64,000 nt of DNA from Lysobacter_C viscosus (GTDB lineage Bacteria > Pseudomonadota > Gammaproteobacteria > Xanthomonadales > Xanthomonadaceae): assembly GCF_046600715.1 (NCBI RefSeq), contig NZ_JBJMAV010000006.1, forward strand, positions 1 to 64,000. The letters are read 5' to 3'. The position numbers and the translations under genes were made by a program. The notes beneath the pieces were generated by a model. That model had not been told where the DNA came from and searched no databases. It saw only the letters and a program-made list of their open reading frames with translations. Positions 46,699-56,766 of this stretch are shown here, one piece after another (the first letter of the stretch is position 1; the number at the start of each line of letters is the position of its first letter).

Positions 46699-48636
46699 TC
46701 AGACGTCGGCTCTCTGCCCGGCCCAGCGCTGCACCCAGTCGGTCAGTCGGCGGTGGTAGTCGACTCGGTGGCTGGGCTTGCCGCTGCCGGACAACGAGTG
46801 GCTGCCGCCGGGATAGACCACCATCTGCACCGGCGATTTCGAGCAGCGGATCAGGTTGGCGAACAGCTCTTCGGCCTGGCCAAGCGGACAGCGCTGGTCG
46901 TCCTCGCCTTGCAGGATCAAGGTCGCCGCGCCGACATCGATGCAGTACTTGACCGGCGACAGGGCGTGGTAGCGCTCGCGCACCTCGTTGATCTCACCGT
47001 CCATTGCGTACGGGCTGACGTAGTAGCCGCTGTCGGACGAGCCCGCATGCGATTCGATATTGCTGACCGGTGCCGATACCACCGCGGCCTTGAACACGTC
47101 GCACTGGCCGATCGACCACGCGCTCAGGAAGCCGCCGTAGGATTTGCCGGTACAGGCCAGGCGCTCGTCGGCCAGGCCTTCGTCCTGCAGCGTCCGGATG
47201 ACCGCCAGATACTGCGGCAGGTCGAGTTCGCCCCAGTGGCCGCGCAGGCGCCGCGCGAACTCGCCGCCGTAGCTGCCCGAGCCGACCGCATGCGGCGACA
47301 GCACCGCCCATCCGCGCGAACACAGGGCATACCAGTGCACATGCGCGGCATAGTCGATCAGGGTGTAACTGTGCGGGCCGCCGTGCATGTCGACCAGCAG
47401 CGGATAGGGACCGGACGTTTCCTCCGGCGGCAGCAGCAGCCAGGCCTCGATGATTTCGGTGCCGCCGTTGCCATCGGGCACCTCGAACCCGCGCTTGGAC
47501 ACCCGCGGGCGGCTGCGGCGGGCAAACCAGGCGCGGTTGAAAGCGCTGTGGCGCTGCTCGTCCCCGCCGTCCCAGCGCGCCGAATGCACCTCGCAGGGTC
47601 GGCGCATGCTGGCGACGCCGAACAGCAGCCGGTCGCGGTGCTGTGCCAGTTGCAGCACGTGGCGCAGGTCGGCGTGCAGGCGCCGGGTAGGCCCGCCGCG
47701 CACGCCGACGATGGCGATTTCCTGAAGGCCGCGGTATGCGGCGATGACCGCCAGCCGGTCGCCGTCGGGGTGCCACAACGGGTTTCCGGTGGCTATTTCG
47801 AGCTCCCGGTCGAGACGCTCCAGCGAGCCCTGGGCGACTTCGAGCAGCCACAGCCCCAGCAGCGAGTCGCCTTCGCGCTCGCTGCCAACGAATGCGATCC
47901 AGCGCCCGTCGGGCGACCAGGCCGCGCCCTGGACCGAAGCGAGGTCGTGCGTGACCTGTCGTGCGTTGGCACCGTCGGCATCGGCCAGCCACAGGTCGCT
48001 GCGATGGCGCTCCCGGCCGGCGCGCTTGCGGGTGTACGCCAGCGAGCGGCCGTCGGGTGACCAGGATCCCCCACTGACGTCGAAGTCGCCTTCGACCAGC
48101 GCGGTGAGCGCGCCGCTGTCAGCATCCAATGCGCACAGATGGCTTCGATGGCCGGTCGAGTAGCCGCTGCCGTCGAGCTTGTAGGGCAGGAAGTTGGCGA
48201 CCACCGGGCCTTCGGCCGGCGGGTCTGCCGCGGGCGCATTGCGGTCTTCGCACCAGTCGACCTGAACGGTTGCGAGCAGCCGGTGGCCGTCGTGGGACCA
48301 GCCCAGGATCGATTGGATGTGCTCGTCGGTCAGCGCGGCCGCCTCACCGCCGTCGAGCGGGAGCAGGTGGACCTTCGTGCTGTTGCCATCGCGCCTCGAC
48401 AGGAAGGCGAGGGTGCTGCCGTCGGGGCTCAGCCGCGGCGACTGCGCGCTGAATGCGGGCGAGGTGAGCGGGCATGGATCGTCGCCGGCCGCGATCCGCC
48501 ACACCATCGATTCGTAGTGATCGGCTTGCTGCAGGGCGCGGCTCACCAGGACCACTGCACGGCCGTGGCTGGCCGACCCGTCGAGGGCCTGCAAGGTGCG
48601 GTGGCGGTAGAGGTCTTCGGGCTCGAAACGCTTCAT
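46699..48636 (-). CDS. S9 family peptidase (prolyl oligopeptidase / acylaminoacyl-peptidase type)
   Basis: This 645-residue serine peptidase has an N-terminal beta-propeller of WD40-like (PD40) repeats (LSPDGSTLAFLSRR, WSPDGRSLAYTRKR, WSPDGRWIAFVGSE) and a C-terminal alpha/beta-hydrolase domain. The triad is visible: Ser in TGKSYGGFLSAW, Asp in LQGEDDQRCP and His in PGGSHSLSG. No signal peptide is seen, so it is probably cytoplasmic and cleaves short peptides. It stands alone, convergent with the GGDEF-EAL gene. Confidence 0.9.
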   Translation of the reverse strand: MKRFEPEDLYRHRTLQALDGSASHGRAVVLVSRALQQADHYESMVWRIAAGDDPCPLTSPAFSAQSPRLSPDGSTLAFLSRRDGNSTKVHLLPLDGGEAAALTDEHIQSILGWSHDGHRLLATVQVDWCEDRNAPAADPPAEGPVVANFLPYKLDGSGYSTGHRSHLCALDADSGALTALVEGDFDVSGGSWSPDGRSLAYTRKRAGRERHRSDLWLADADGANARQVTHDLASVQGAAWSPDGRWIAFVGSEREGDSLLGLWLLEVAQGSLERLDRELEIATGNPLWHPDGDRLAVIAAYRGLQEIAIVGVRGGPTRRLHADLRHVLQLAQHRDRLLFGVASMRRPCEVHSARWDGGDEQRHSAFNRAWFARRSRPRVSKRGFEVPDGNGGTEIIEAWLLLPPEETSGPYPLLVDMHGGPHSYTLIDYAAHVHWYALCSRGWAVLSPHAVGSGSYGGEFARRLRGHWGELDLPQYLAVIRTLQDEGLADERLACTGKSYGGFLSAWSIGQCDVFKAAVVSAPVSNIESHAGSSDSGYYVSPYAMDGEINEVRERYHALSPVKYCIDVGAATLILQGEDDQRCPLGQAEELFANLIRCSKSPVQMVVYPGGSHSLSGSGKPSHRVDYHRRLTDWVQRWAGQRADV

Positions 48637-48721
48637 GAGGTCCTTCTCGCAGCGTTGTCGAGATGTCCTGCCTGGGGCGTGTCTTCAATGCCCGCTCGCC
48701 GCCGCCCGCTCGCCGCCACAT

Positions 48722-48756
48722 AAAAGAACGCCCCGGGACAGGGGCCCGAGGCGTTC
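48722..48756 (-). terminator. Rho-independent terminator of the Gln-rich repeat gene
   Basis: Read on the minus strand, GAACGCCTCGGG pairs with CCCGGGGCGTTC (one mismatch) around a 7-base loop and is followed by TTTT. It lies 13 bases after the stop of the 72-residue repeat protein. Confidence 0.8.
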
Positions 48757-48769
48757 GACAGTGGCAGGC

Positions 48770-48988
48770 TTAGCGGCGCTGCGTGCGGTCTTGTTCTTGT
48801 TCTCGATTGATGCCCTGGCCCTGCTGTGGCTCGCTCTGGCCCTGGCGGCCCTGGCCCTGCTGTTGCTCGCTCTGGCCTTGACGGCCCTGGCCCTGCTGCT
48901 GCTCGTTCTGGCCCTGGCGGCCCTGGCCCTGCTGTTGTTCATTCTGGCCCTGGCGGCCCTGACCTTGTTGATCGCGTTGATTAGCCAT
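48770..48988 (-). CDS. Small Gln/Gly/Arg-rich repeat protein (intrinsically disordered)
   Basis: I do not recognise a family. The 72-residue protein is MANQRDQ, then about four copies of a 12-residue unit (QGQGRQGQNEQQ with N/S changes), then INREQEQDRTQRR. The DNA shows the matching 36-bp tandem repeat. There are no hydrophobic residues beyond the start, so it should be an extended, very hydrophilic chain. A ribosome site CGGAG lies 6 bases upstream, an exact sigma-54 promoter is at 49041-49055, and a terminator follows, so it is a real, singly transcribed gene. By composition it resembles hydrophilin-type stress proteins; this is inference. Confidence 0.75.
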   Translation of the reverse strand: MANQRDQQGQGRQGQNEQQQGQGRQGQNEQQQGQGRQGQSEQQQGQGRQGQSEPQQGQGINREQEQDRTQRR

Positions 48989-49040
48989 GACGTGCTCCGA
49001 TTGTGGGGTTTCGCCGGCAAGGTGCCGACACTGGAATGTC

Positions 49041-49055
49041 GCAATTCGCGTGCCA
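49041..49055 (-). promoter_or_regulatory. Sigma-54 promoter of the Gln-rich repeat gene
   Basis: On the minus strand TGGCACG-CGAA-TTGC matches the -24/-12 consensus at every fixed position. The transcript would start about 40 bases before the ATG at 48988. It shares flanking sequence with the site at 50731-50745. Confidence 0.85.
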
Positions 49056-49168
49056 CAAGACGAGCCTTCGCAGAGCGTGCCAAATCCGACGGAGCGGTGA
49101 ACTTATTGCCTGCAGGACCAATGTTTCCGACCGCTGTTTTCTGGGCCGCAGCTGCCGTCGACACAACG

Positions 49169-50335
49169 TCAACCTGGCGTCAACACGATCTTGCGGCAGT
49201 CGTCCTGCTTTTCGTTGAACATCTCGTAGCCGCGCGCCGCTTCCGACACCGGCATGCGATGGGCGATGATCACCTCCGGCTTCAGGTTGCCCATCTGGAT
49301 TTGCTCCAGCAGCTCCGGCATGTACTTGAGCACGTGGGTCTGTCCCATCTTGAAGGACAAGCCCTTGTCGAACGCGTCGCCGAACAGGAACGCGTGGATG
49401 AATCCGGCGTACACGCCGGGCACGCTGACTGTTCCGCCGCGTCGCGTGCAGGCGATCGCCTGGCGCAGCACCTTGCTGCTGCTGCCTTCGATCTTGAGCT
49501 TGGTCATCACCGTCTCGGTCGTGCTGCCCTTCGCCTCGAAACCCACCGCATCGATCGACGCGTCGACGCCGCGGCCCTGGATCGCGTCGTTGATGAGCTG
49601 TGCCGGGTCGTCGTGCTCGTCGAAGTCGATCGTTTCCACCCCGTAGGTTCGCCTGGCGAAATCGAGCCGGTAGGGGTGGTGGTCAACCATGAAGATGCGC
49701 TCGGCACCGAGCAGCCGCGCGCAGGCCGCGCTCATGTAGCCGACCGGCCCGGCGCCGAAGATCGCCACGCTCGATCCCTGGGTGATCCCGGCATTGACCG
49801 CGGCCTGGTAGCCGGTGGGCAGGATGTCGGACAGGAACAGCACCTGCTCGTCGCTGAGTCCGTCGGGCAGCTTCAGGGTGTTGGTGTCCGCGTACGGCAC
49901 GCGCACGAACTCGGCCTGGCCCCCGGGCACGCCGCCATACAGATGGGAATAGCCGAACATCGCGGCGGTCGAGGGGATGTCCTTCTTGTTGAGGATCGCG
50001 CCACGGTCGGGATTGGAGTTCTCGCAGGCGGCGGTCTGCTCGCGCTCGCAGAAGAAGCACTGGCCGCAGGCGATGTTGAACGGGACCACCACGCGGTTGC
50101 CCTTCCTGAGCCCGGTCACGCCCGGGCCGACGTCCTCGATGACGCCCATGAACTCGTGGCCGAGGATGTCGCCATCCTTTACCAGTGGGATGCTGCCGCG
50201 GTACAGGTGCAGGTCGGATCCGCAGATGGCGGTCGCAGTCACCCGCAGCACGACGTCCTGCTCGTACTGGAGGATGGGGTCGGGGACGGTTTCCACGCGC
50301 ACGTCGTGCGCGCCTTAGTAGGTCAGGGCCTTCAT
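49169..50335 (-). pseudogene. Zinc-dependent alcohol dehydrogenase with an in-frame stop at codon 7
   Basis: The natural start at 50335 (GGGAGC upstream) reads MKALTY, then TAA (50317-50315), then GAHDVRVETVPDPI in the same frame, where relatives have MKALTYHG. Downstream the gene is intact: catalytic zinc residues in ICGSDLHLY and GHEFMG, structural Cys in CGQCFFCEREQTAAC, and NAD site GAGPVGYMSA. It resembles threonine/formaldehyde-type MDR dehydrogenases. A GTG at 50302 could give a 377-residue protein lacking the first 11 residues. So it is either a recent null mutant, a sequencing error, or a reinitiated gene. A sigma-54 promoter precedes it. Confidence 0.8.
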
Positions 50336-50369
50336 TGCGCTCCCTTTGCCGGGGGTCAGAAAAAGGGTC

Positions 50370-50384
50370 GCAAGGGACGTGCCA
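50370..50384 (-). promoter_or_regulatory. Sigma-54 promoter of the zinc alcohol dehydrogenase gene
   Basis: On the minus strand TGGCACG-TCCC-TTGC matches the consensus exactly. The start of transcription would fall about 20-25 bases before the ATG at 50335. Confidence 0.85.
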
Positions 50385-50470
50385 TGCCCGCGGCGCAAAG
50401 ATCGGCTGTGCGGGGAGCGGCTGCGGAAGAAATTTCCGGAGGAAAAAAGGAGCGTCCCAGTATTTCCTGA

Positions 50471-50512
50471 AAAAGGCGCGCGCCCCGGGAGGGGAGGGCG
50501 CGCGCGCCTTTT
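50471..50512 (-). terminator. Strong hairpin terminator after the Ser/Gly/Lys-rich gene
   Basis: A perfect 13-bp inverted repeat (AAAAGGCGCGCGC with its complement) around a 16-base loop. It has T runs on both strands, so it can work in either direction. It begins 3 bases after the stop of the 53-residue gene. Confidence 0.85.
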
Positions 50513-50515
50513 ACA

Positions 50516-50677
50516 TCAACGCTGTTGCTTTTTGGAACTGCTGCTACCAGCGCTCTTGGCCTGCTTGCTGCCCTGCGATCCATTGCGGCCGCTGCTGCTC
50601 TGGCTGTCCTGCTTCTGGCTGCTGCCACCGGCACGCTTGGTGTGCTGGTTTTCACCCTGCGGATTGTTGTTCGGCAT
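50516..50677 (-). CDS. Small Ser/Gly/Lys/Gln-rich hydrophilic protein
   Basis: I do not recognise a family. The 53-residue chain (MPNNNPQGENQHTKRAGGSS, later KSAGSSSSKKQQR) has no hydrophobic core and should be disordered and basic. The start at 50677 has GGAGAG upstream, an exact sigma-54 promoter lies at 50731-50745 and a terminator follows at once. The promoter region is similar to that of the 72-residue Gln-rich gene, so the two are probably co-regulated. Low-complexity small proteins of this kind are often stress-induced; a role is not shown here. Confidence 0.7.
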   Translation of the reverse strand: MPNNNPQGENQHTKRAGGSSQKQDSQSSSGRNGSQGSKQAKSAGSSSSKKQQR

Positions 50678-50730
50678 GGTCGCTCTCCGGGAGCTGTGGA
50701 TACGCCTCGGGATGAGGCGATCTGGATGTC

Positions 50731-50745
50731 GCAACTCCCGTGCCA
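50731..50745 (-). promoter_or_regulatory. Sigma-54 promoter of the Ser/Gly/Lys-rich gene
   Basis: On the minus strand TGGCACG-GGAG-TTGC matches the consensus exactly. On the plus strand, CTGGATGTCGCAA and the following CGTGCCA and GAGCCTTCG also occur, with small changes, around the site at 49041-49055. Confidence 0.85.
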
Positions 50746-50796
50746 GCGAGCCTTCGAGCTGTCCGTTGGCCCGGAGGGCCCGATCTGGAATCGTGA

Positions 50797-51423
50797 CTAG
50801 TGCGCCAGCGCGCCCGGCTGCGGGCCGGCATCGTCCGCATCCTCCGGGTTGGTCTGGCCGAGCTCGTGGTCTGGAGCTCCGCCGTGCATCCCGGGTCGCA
50901 CCGTCGCCAGCAGAGCATCGATCTGCTCGGTGTGGCCTCGCAGCATGCCCAGTGCGTCCTCGACCAGGGCGAGGGTCTGCGGCTCGGTGGCGGTGCGTTC
51001 AGCCCGCTGGTAAAGCGCGATCGATTGGGCATGGCCACGATGCATGTGCTCCAGCCAGGCAGGGTCGAACGCGTCGCTCGACAGGCGCTCGAGCCGGTCG
51101 AGCCGGATCTGGTGCGCCAGTCCCGGCTCGCTCGACGGCAGGCCGCTGGCTTCGGCCAGGGCTGCATTGGAGGCGATGTGGTCCTGCTCGATGCGCTCGG
51201 CCAGGCGCCGCAACTCCTCGTCATTAGAGCGCTCCTGCGCAAGCCGGCCCGCGGCGACGGCCGCCACGCCGGCACGCAACGCCTTTGCATGGAAGGCCAG
51301 GCCGGGCCGCGGCGACTGGCGGCGCGCCCGCGTGGTCGGGCCGGGCGAAGCCAGCATCAACGCGCCGACCACGCTGGCGGCGAGCACGCCGCTGACGGCC
51401 AGACAGGTACTTAACTTTTTCAT
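50797..51423 (-). CDS. DUF4142 family exported protein (ferritin-like fold)
   Basis: This 208-residue protein has an N-terminal signal or anchor (MKKLSTCLAVSGVLAASVVG), then a helical DUF4142 domain: AVAAGRLAQERSNDEELRRL, LAERIEQDHIASNAAL, FDPAWLEHMHRGHAQSIALY and LRGHTEQIDALLA. Families of this type have a four-helix ferritin-like shape; many are periplasmic and stress-induced. The His and Glu spacing would allow metal binding, but this is unproven. The start has GGAGATCCC upstream. A weaker sigma-54-like site lies at 51558-51572. Confidence 0.85.
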   Translation of the reverse strand: MKKLSTCLAVSGVLAASVVGALMLASPGPTTRARRQSPRPGLAFHAKALRAGVAAVAAGRLAQERSNDEELRRLAERIEQDHIASNAALAEASGLPSSEPGLAHQIRLDRLERLSSDAFDPAWLEHMHRGHAQSIALYQRAERTATEPQTLALVEDALGMLRGHTEQIDALLATVRPGMHGGAPDHELGQTNPEDADDAGPQPGALAH

Positions 51424-51481
51424 GGGATCTCCGGGTTCGGGAGGAGGGGAAGGGCTTGCAGCCGCCGGGGACAGCCCACGT

Positions 51482-51541
51482 GGGCAGGCCAACATGAGGG
51501 GCAGACCAACGTGAGGGCAGGCCAACGTGAGCGGCAGACCG
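51482..51541. repeat. Short tandem repeats upstream of the DUF4142 gene
   Basis: Units of the form GGGCAGGCCAACGTGAG and GGCAGACCAACGTGAG alternate about twice each. They lie in the 5' leader between the sigma-54-like site and the DUF4142 start. The rest of the 51424-51744 gap shows no gene. Confidence 0.6.
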
Positions 51542-51557
51542 ACCCGGCGGGAGTGGC

Positions 51558-51572
51558 GCAAGAATCGTTCCC
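51558..51572 (-). promoter_or_regulatory. Possible weak sigma-54 promoter of the DUF4142 gene
   Basis: On the minus strand GGGAACG-ATTC-TTGC keeps the essential GG and GC at the right spacing but differs from the consensus at three -24 positions. It lies about 135 bases before the start codon. Confidence 0.4.
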
Positions 51573-51744
51573 GTCAGCAGCCCGGCATGCACTGTCGGGC
51601 CCGGCGGCTCGGGCAAAAAGTTCTTCACGGAAGTGCAGCGATTTCACGCGGCCGGAGCGTTTTTCAGCGTTGGCAAAGACACGTTATTAACCCGTCGCCG
51701 CCTAGCCTCGCGTACTCGGATGGACACTGATGGGAGGGGATGGA

Positions 51745-53081
<1,337 letters not shown>

Positions 53082-53082
<1 letters not shown>

Positions 53083-53366
53083 TGGTAGATCCGCCGTCGC
53101 CTGAGGTGACCGCCTTTACGCAGTGGGTGCACCGGCTGCGTAACGAGGTCAACACCGCGACGATGGCCGCGGCCGCGGCCAGGTCGTTGCTCGACGCGGG
53201 GCAGGTCGATCAGGCGCGGGTCAACCTCGATCGCGTGGAGGGTGCCTGCCGCCGCTCGGCGGCACTGTTGAGCGCTCAGCCCGGCTGCGATCGGTCATCC
53301 GTCAGCGGCGTTCCGGGCGAGCGGCCCTCCGGCGCCCACCCGGGTAATCAGCCAACGCAGCGATGA
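53082..53366 (+). CDS. Small stand-alone DHp-like (histidine-kinase H-box) protein
   Basis: This 94-residue protein is not in a family that I can name. Residues 9-65 look like the two-helix DHp hairpin of a histidine kinase: FTQWVHRLRNEVNTATMAAA resembles the H-box HELRNPL with His 17, then a short turn (DAGQVDQ) and a second helix (ARVNLDRVEGACRRSAALLS). There is no ATPase domain. The C-terminal 28 residues are Pro/Gly/Ser-rich. It overlaps the regulator stop (TGATG) and the kinase start (ATGA), so the three are made together. It may be a phosphotransfer or inhibitory partner. Confidence 0.65.
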
Positions 53367-56300
53367 ACGAACGCGCGGCCGCGTCGTGGTTATGGCTCAG
53401 GGACATCGTCGTCGCGCTGATCCTGGTCGCGATCGCCGCGTCGCTGTACGCCTACTACGGCCGCAACGCCGGCGGCGTGCTGCCGATGAGCGTGTGCTAC
53501 CTGGCGGTGATCGCCGCGGCGGTGCTTGCCGGGCGGCGCGGCGGGTTCGCCGCGATCGTGGCGGTGCTGGCGGTCGCGTGGCTGGTGCCGCAGGCCGGCC
53601 TCGACAGCGATCCGCCCTGGATCGTGGTGTTCACCGTGATCGCCAGCCTGGTGGTGCTGCTGATTTCGCAGTCGCGCGAGCAGCGCCGGGTCGCGATCGA
53701 GCGGCAGGCGCATCTGGCCACGGTGCTGCGCGGCATCGATGACGGCGTGATCGCGATCGACGACGCCGAACGCGTGCGCTACTTCAATCCCGCGGCCGAG
53801 CATCTGCTCGGGGTGTCGGCTCGCCACGCGCAGGGGCGGGCGATCGCCGAACTGGTGCCCGGCCTGCACGCGGCAGCATTCGACCAGCCCGACCCGGATG
53901 CAGGCGGCGGGGCGCACCTGGCGACGGTGGTGATCGATGCGCCGTTGCCGGCGATCGGTTCGCTGGCGGTCACCAGCATCCGCCTGCGCAGCTCGTCCAA
54001 AGATGCACTGGGGCGGCTGCTGTTCATCCGCCGGCGTTCGGACCAGCACGAGGCTGCCCTGGCGCTGAGCGAACGGAAACTTCGCGCGGTGTTCGAGACC
54101 GATCTGTGGGGCATCTGCTTCACCGACCTGCCCGGCCAGCGCTGGCTCGGCAACCGGGCCTTCCGGCGCATGCTGCTGGGCGAGGCCGACCTCGACCAGT
54201 CCCTGCACTGGGACCGGCTGCCCGATGCGTCTTCGCCGATGGGGCTGCGCCAGACCCTGCAGCGCACCGGCGTCTACGGCCCGCGCGAAGTGCAGGTGCT
54301 GCGGCCCGACGGCAGCACCGCCTGGCTGCTGTTGACCGCCGTGGTCGTGGCCGAGGACGAGGTCGCGCTGCTTGCGGTCGACGTCACCGAGCGCAAGCGC
54401 ATCGACACCACGCTGCGCACCCAGCGCCTGCTGATGCGTTCGATCATCGACCGCATCCCCGCCTTCATCGGCTACCTCGACCGCGGCCGGCGCTACCGCC
54501 TGTTCAACCGCCTGTACGAGGTGTGGTATCCGGGCAAGGACATCCAGGGCGCCAAGCTGGCCGCGGTGCACGAGCCCGAGATGCTCCAGGTCATCGCGCC
54601 CTACCTGGACCGGGCGTTCGCGGGCGAGACCGTGCGCTTCCCCGCCACGTTCGACCGCGCCGGCGAGGCCCACCATTTCGATGTGCACTACGTTCCGCAC
54701 CAGCCCGGCGGTGAGGAGGTCGAGGGCGTGGTGGTGCACGCCCACGAAATCAGCGACCGCATCCGCGCCGCCGAGCAGGTCGCTGCCAGCGAGCGGCGGC
54801 TGCGCAGCCTGGTCCTGGCATCGGCGGCGATCGTCTGGCATGCAGACCGCGACGGCAACATGGTCGACGCTTCGGGCTGGGACACGCTGACCGGCCAGTC
54901 GCGCGAGGAGTATCGCGGCACCGGCTGGCTCGGTGCGGTGCACCCCGACGACGTCGCACAGGTACGCGGCGCGTGGGAGAGCGCCCGCGCCACCGGCCGC
55001 TCGGTGGAGATCGAGTACCGCGCGCGCACCCACGGCAACGTATATCGCCACATGGCGGTGCGTGCGGTGCCGGTGCCCGACGCCAGCGGCGCGACCGTGG
55101 AGTGGATCGGCACCATGCGCGACGTGCACGACCGCCGGCTGGTTGAGGGACAGCTGCAGCGCGCCGAGGCCGAACAGCGCGCATTGCTGGAAAACCTGCC
55201 GAACATGGTGTGGATGGCCGATCCGGATGGGCGTATCCGCTACCAGAACAAGCTGTGGGACGAATACACCGGCCTGGGCGGCGATACCGGTTGGCAGCAG
55301 GTCACCCATCCCGACGACCTGGCGCAGGCCACCGTCGCGTGGGAGTCGGCGATCGCCGGCGGCGAGCCGCTGAACCTGGAGCTGCGGTTCCGCCGCGCCG
55401 ACGGTCAATACCGCTGGCACATGGTCAAGGGCATTCCCATTTACGGGCTGCAGGAGGAAGGCCCGCGCGACCAGCCGCGCCGGATCCGCAGCTGGTACGG
55501 CGCCAGCACCGACATCGAGGACCAGAAGCGCGCGCTGGAAACCCTGGCCGCAGCCCACCAGCGCGTCAGCCAGTTCCTGGCCGTGCTCAGCCATGAGCTG
55601 CGCAATCCGCTCTCGGGCGTGACCACCGCCTGTGAACTGCTGACGCGGACCGACATCGATGAGCTGCAGCGCTCGCAGGCGCTCGCCACCATGGGCCGGC
55701 AGAGCCGCCACCTGCAGCGCATGGTCGACGACCTGCTCGACACCGCGCGGGTCACCCAGGGCAAGATCGAATTGCGCCGCGAGCCCACCGACCTGATGGT
55801 GCTACTGCAGGAAGTGCGGATGGATAACCTGTTGAAGGCCGAGGGCGAGGCGGTGCGGCTGTTGCCGCCGACCGGCCCGTCGCCGTGCTTCGTGCAGGGC
55901 GACCACGCCCGTCTGCGGCAGGTGTTCGACAACCTGGTGTCCAACGCGATCAAGGCCAGCGCGGCGGGTCAGGCGGTGCGCATCACGCTGCGCCGCGAGG
56001 CCACCCAGGCGCTGGTCGAGGTCGCCGATGAAGGGCAAGGCATCGCCCCGGACGTGCGCGCCAGCCTGTTCGACCCGTTCGTGCAGGCGACCGCGTGGCG
56101 CGCGCGAGGCCTCGGGCTCGGCCTCAACATCGTGCAGAAGATCGCGATGCTGCACGGCGGATCGGTCTCGGTGGACAGTGCCGGATTGGGGCGGGGCACG
56201 TGCTTCTCGGTGCGGCTGCCGTTGCTCGACAACACACCGGAACCGCAGGCCCCAAGGGCCGCGTCGCGGCCGCGACTGCTCGGCCACGTGCTGATCGTCG

Positions 56301-56662
56301 ACGACGAAGCCGAGAACGCCGAGGCACTGGCGGTGCTGCTGCGGATGGAGGGCTTCACCGTGGACATCGCGACCGATGCCGAGCGTGCGATTTCGATTTG
56401 CCGAGCAGCGCCCTGCGACGTCGTGCTGTGCGACCTGGAATTGCCCGGTGCGCTGTCGGGCCATGACGTCGCCGCCGCCCTGCGCGCACAGCCCGATCCC
56501 CCGTACCTGATCGCCTACAGCGGCTACGGACAGAATTCGGACCGGCAGCGGACCGCCGAATCCGGTTTCAAGGCGCATGTGGTCAAGCCGGCCTTGCTGG
56601 AGGAGATCCTGGCGGTGATCCAGGACGGCCTGCGCCGTAAGCAGGCCAGCGAGGCGCTTTAG
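53363..56662 (+). CDS. Membrane hybrid sensor histidine kinase, operon partner of the NtrC-type regulator
   Basis: This 1099-residue kinase has about four N-terminal transmembrane segments (residues 13-105; IVVALILVAIAASLYAYYG first), then about five PAS domains (118-715), HisKA with VLSHELRNPLSGV (His 744), HATPase_c with GLGLGLNIVQK, and a receiver with VVLCDLELPGALSG (Asp 1024). The start ATG overlaps the upstream stop. It is the likely sensor for the NtrC-type regulator, perhaps by phosphorelay through its own receiver and the small DHp-like protein. The last ~105 bases have a degenerate copy at 60195-60300. Confidence 0.93.
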   Translation: MNERAAASWLWLRDIVVALILVAIAASLYAYYGRNAGGVLPMSVCYLAVIAAAVLAGRRGGFAAIVAVLAVAWLVPQAGLDSDPPWIVVFTVIASLVVLLISQSREQRRVAIERQAHLATVLRGIDDGVIAIDDAERVRYFNPAAEHLLGVSARHAQGRAIAELVPGLHAAAFDQPDPDAGGGAHLATVVIDAPLPAIGSLAVTSIRLRSSSKDALGRLLFIRRRSDQHEAALALSERKLRAVFETDLWGICFTDLPGQRWLGNRAFRRMLLGEADLDQSLHWDRLPDASSPMGLRQTLQRTGVYGPREVQVLRPDGSTAWLLLTAVVVAEDEVALLAVDVTERKRIDTTLRTQRLLMRSIIDRIPAFIGYLDRGRRYRLFNRLYEVWYPGKDIQGAKLAAVHEPEMLQVIAPYLDRAFAGETVRFPATFDRAGEAHHFDVHYVPHQPGGEEVEGVVVHAHEISDRIRAAEQVAASERRLRSLVLASAAIVWHADRDGNMVDASGWDTLTGQSREEYRGTGWLGAVHPDDVAQVRGAWESARATGRSVEIEYRARTHGNVYRHMAVRAVPVPDASGATVEWIGTMRDVHDRRLVEGQLQRAEAEQRALLENLPNMVWMADPDGRIRYQNKLWDEYTGLGGDTGWQQVTHPDDLAQATVAWESAIAGGEPLNLELRFRRADGQYRWHMVKGIPIYGLQEEGPRDQPRRIRSWYGASTDIEDQKRALETLAAAHQRVSQFLAVLSHELRNPLSGVTTACELLTRTDIDELQRSQALATMGRQSRHLQRMVDDLLDTARVTQGKIELRREPTDLMVLLQEVRMDNLLKAEGEAVRLLPPTGPSPCFVQGDHARLRQVFDNLVSNAIKASAAGQAVRITLRREATQALVEVADEGQGIAPDVRASLFDPFVQATAWRARGLGLGLNIVQKIAMLHGGSVSVDSAGLGRGTCFSVRLPLLDNTPEPQAPRAASRPRLLGHVLIVDDEAENAEALAVLLRMEGFTVDIATDAERAISICRAAPCDVVLCDLELPGALSGHDVAAALRAQPDPPYLIAYSGYGQNSDRQRTAESGFKAHVVKPALLEEILAVIQDGLRRKQASEAL

Positions 56663-56766
56663 GCACCGGACACGCTTGGATCGGTTGAGTTGGTGGGTGT
56701 TCAAGTAGCTGTACCAAACCCTTTGCACTTTATCGAGTTTCAACTGCCGATGACACGGCGGTCGGC

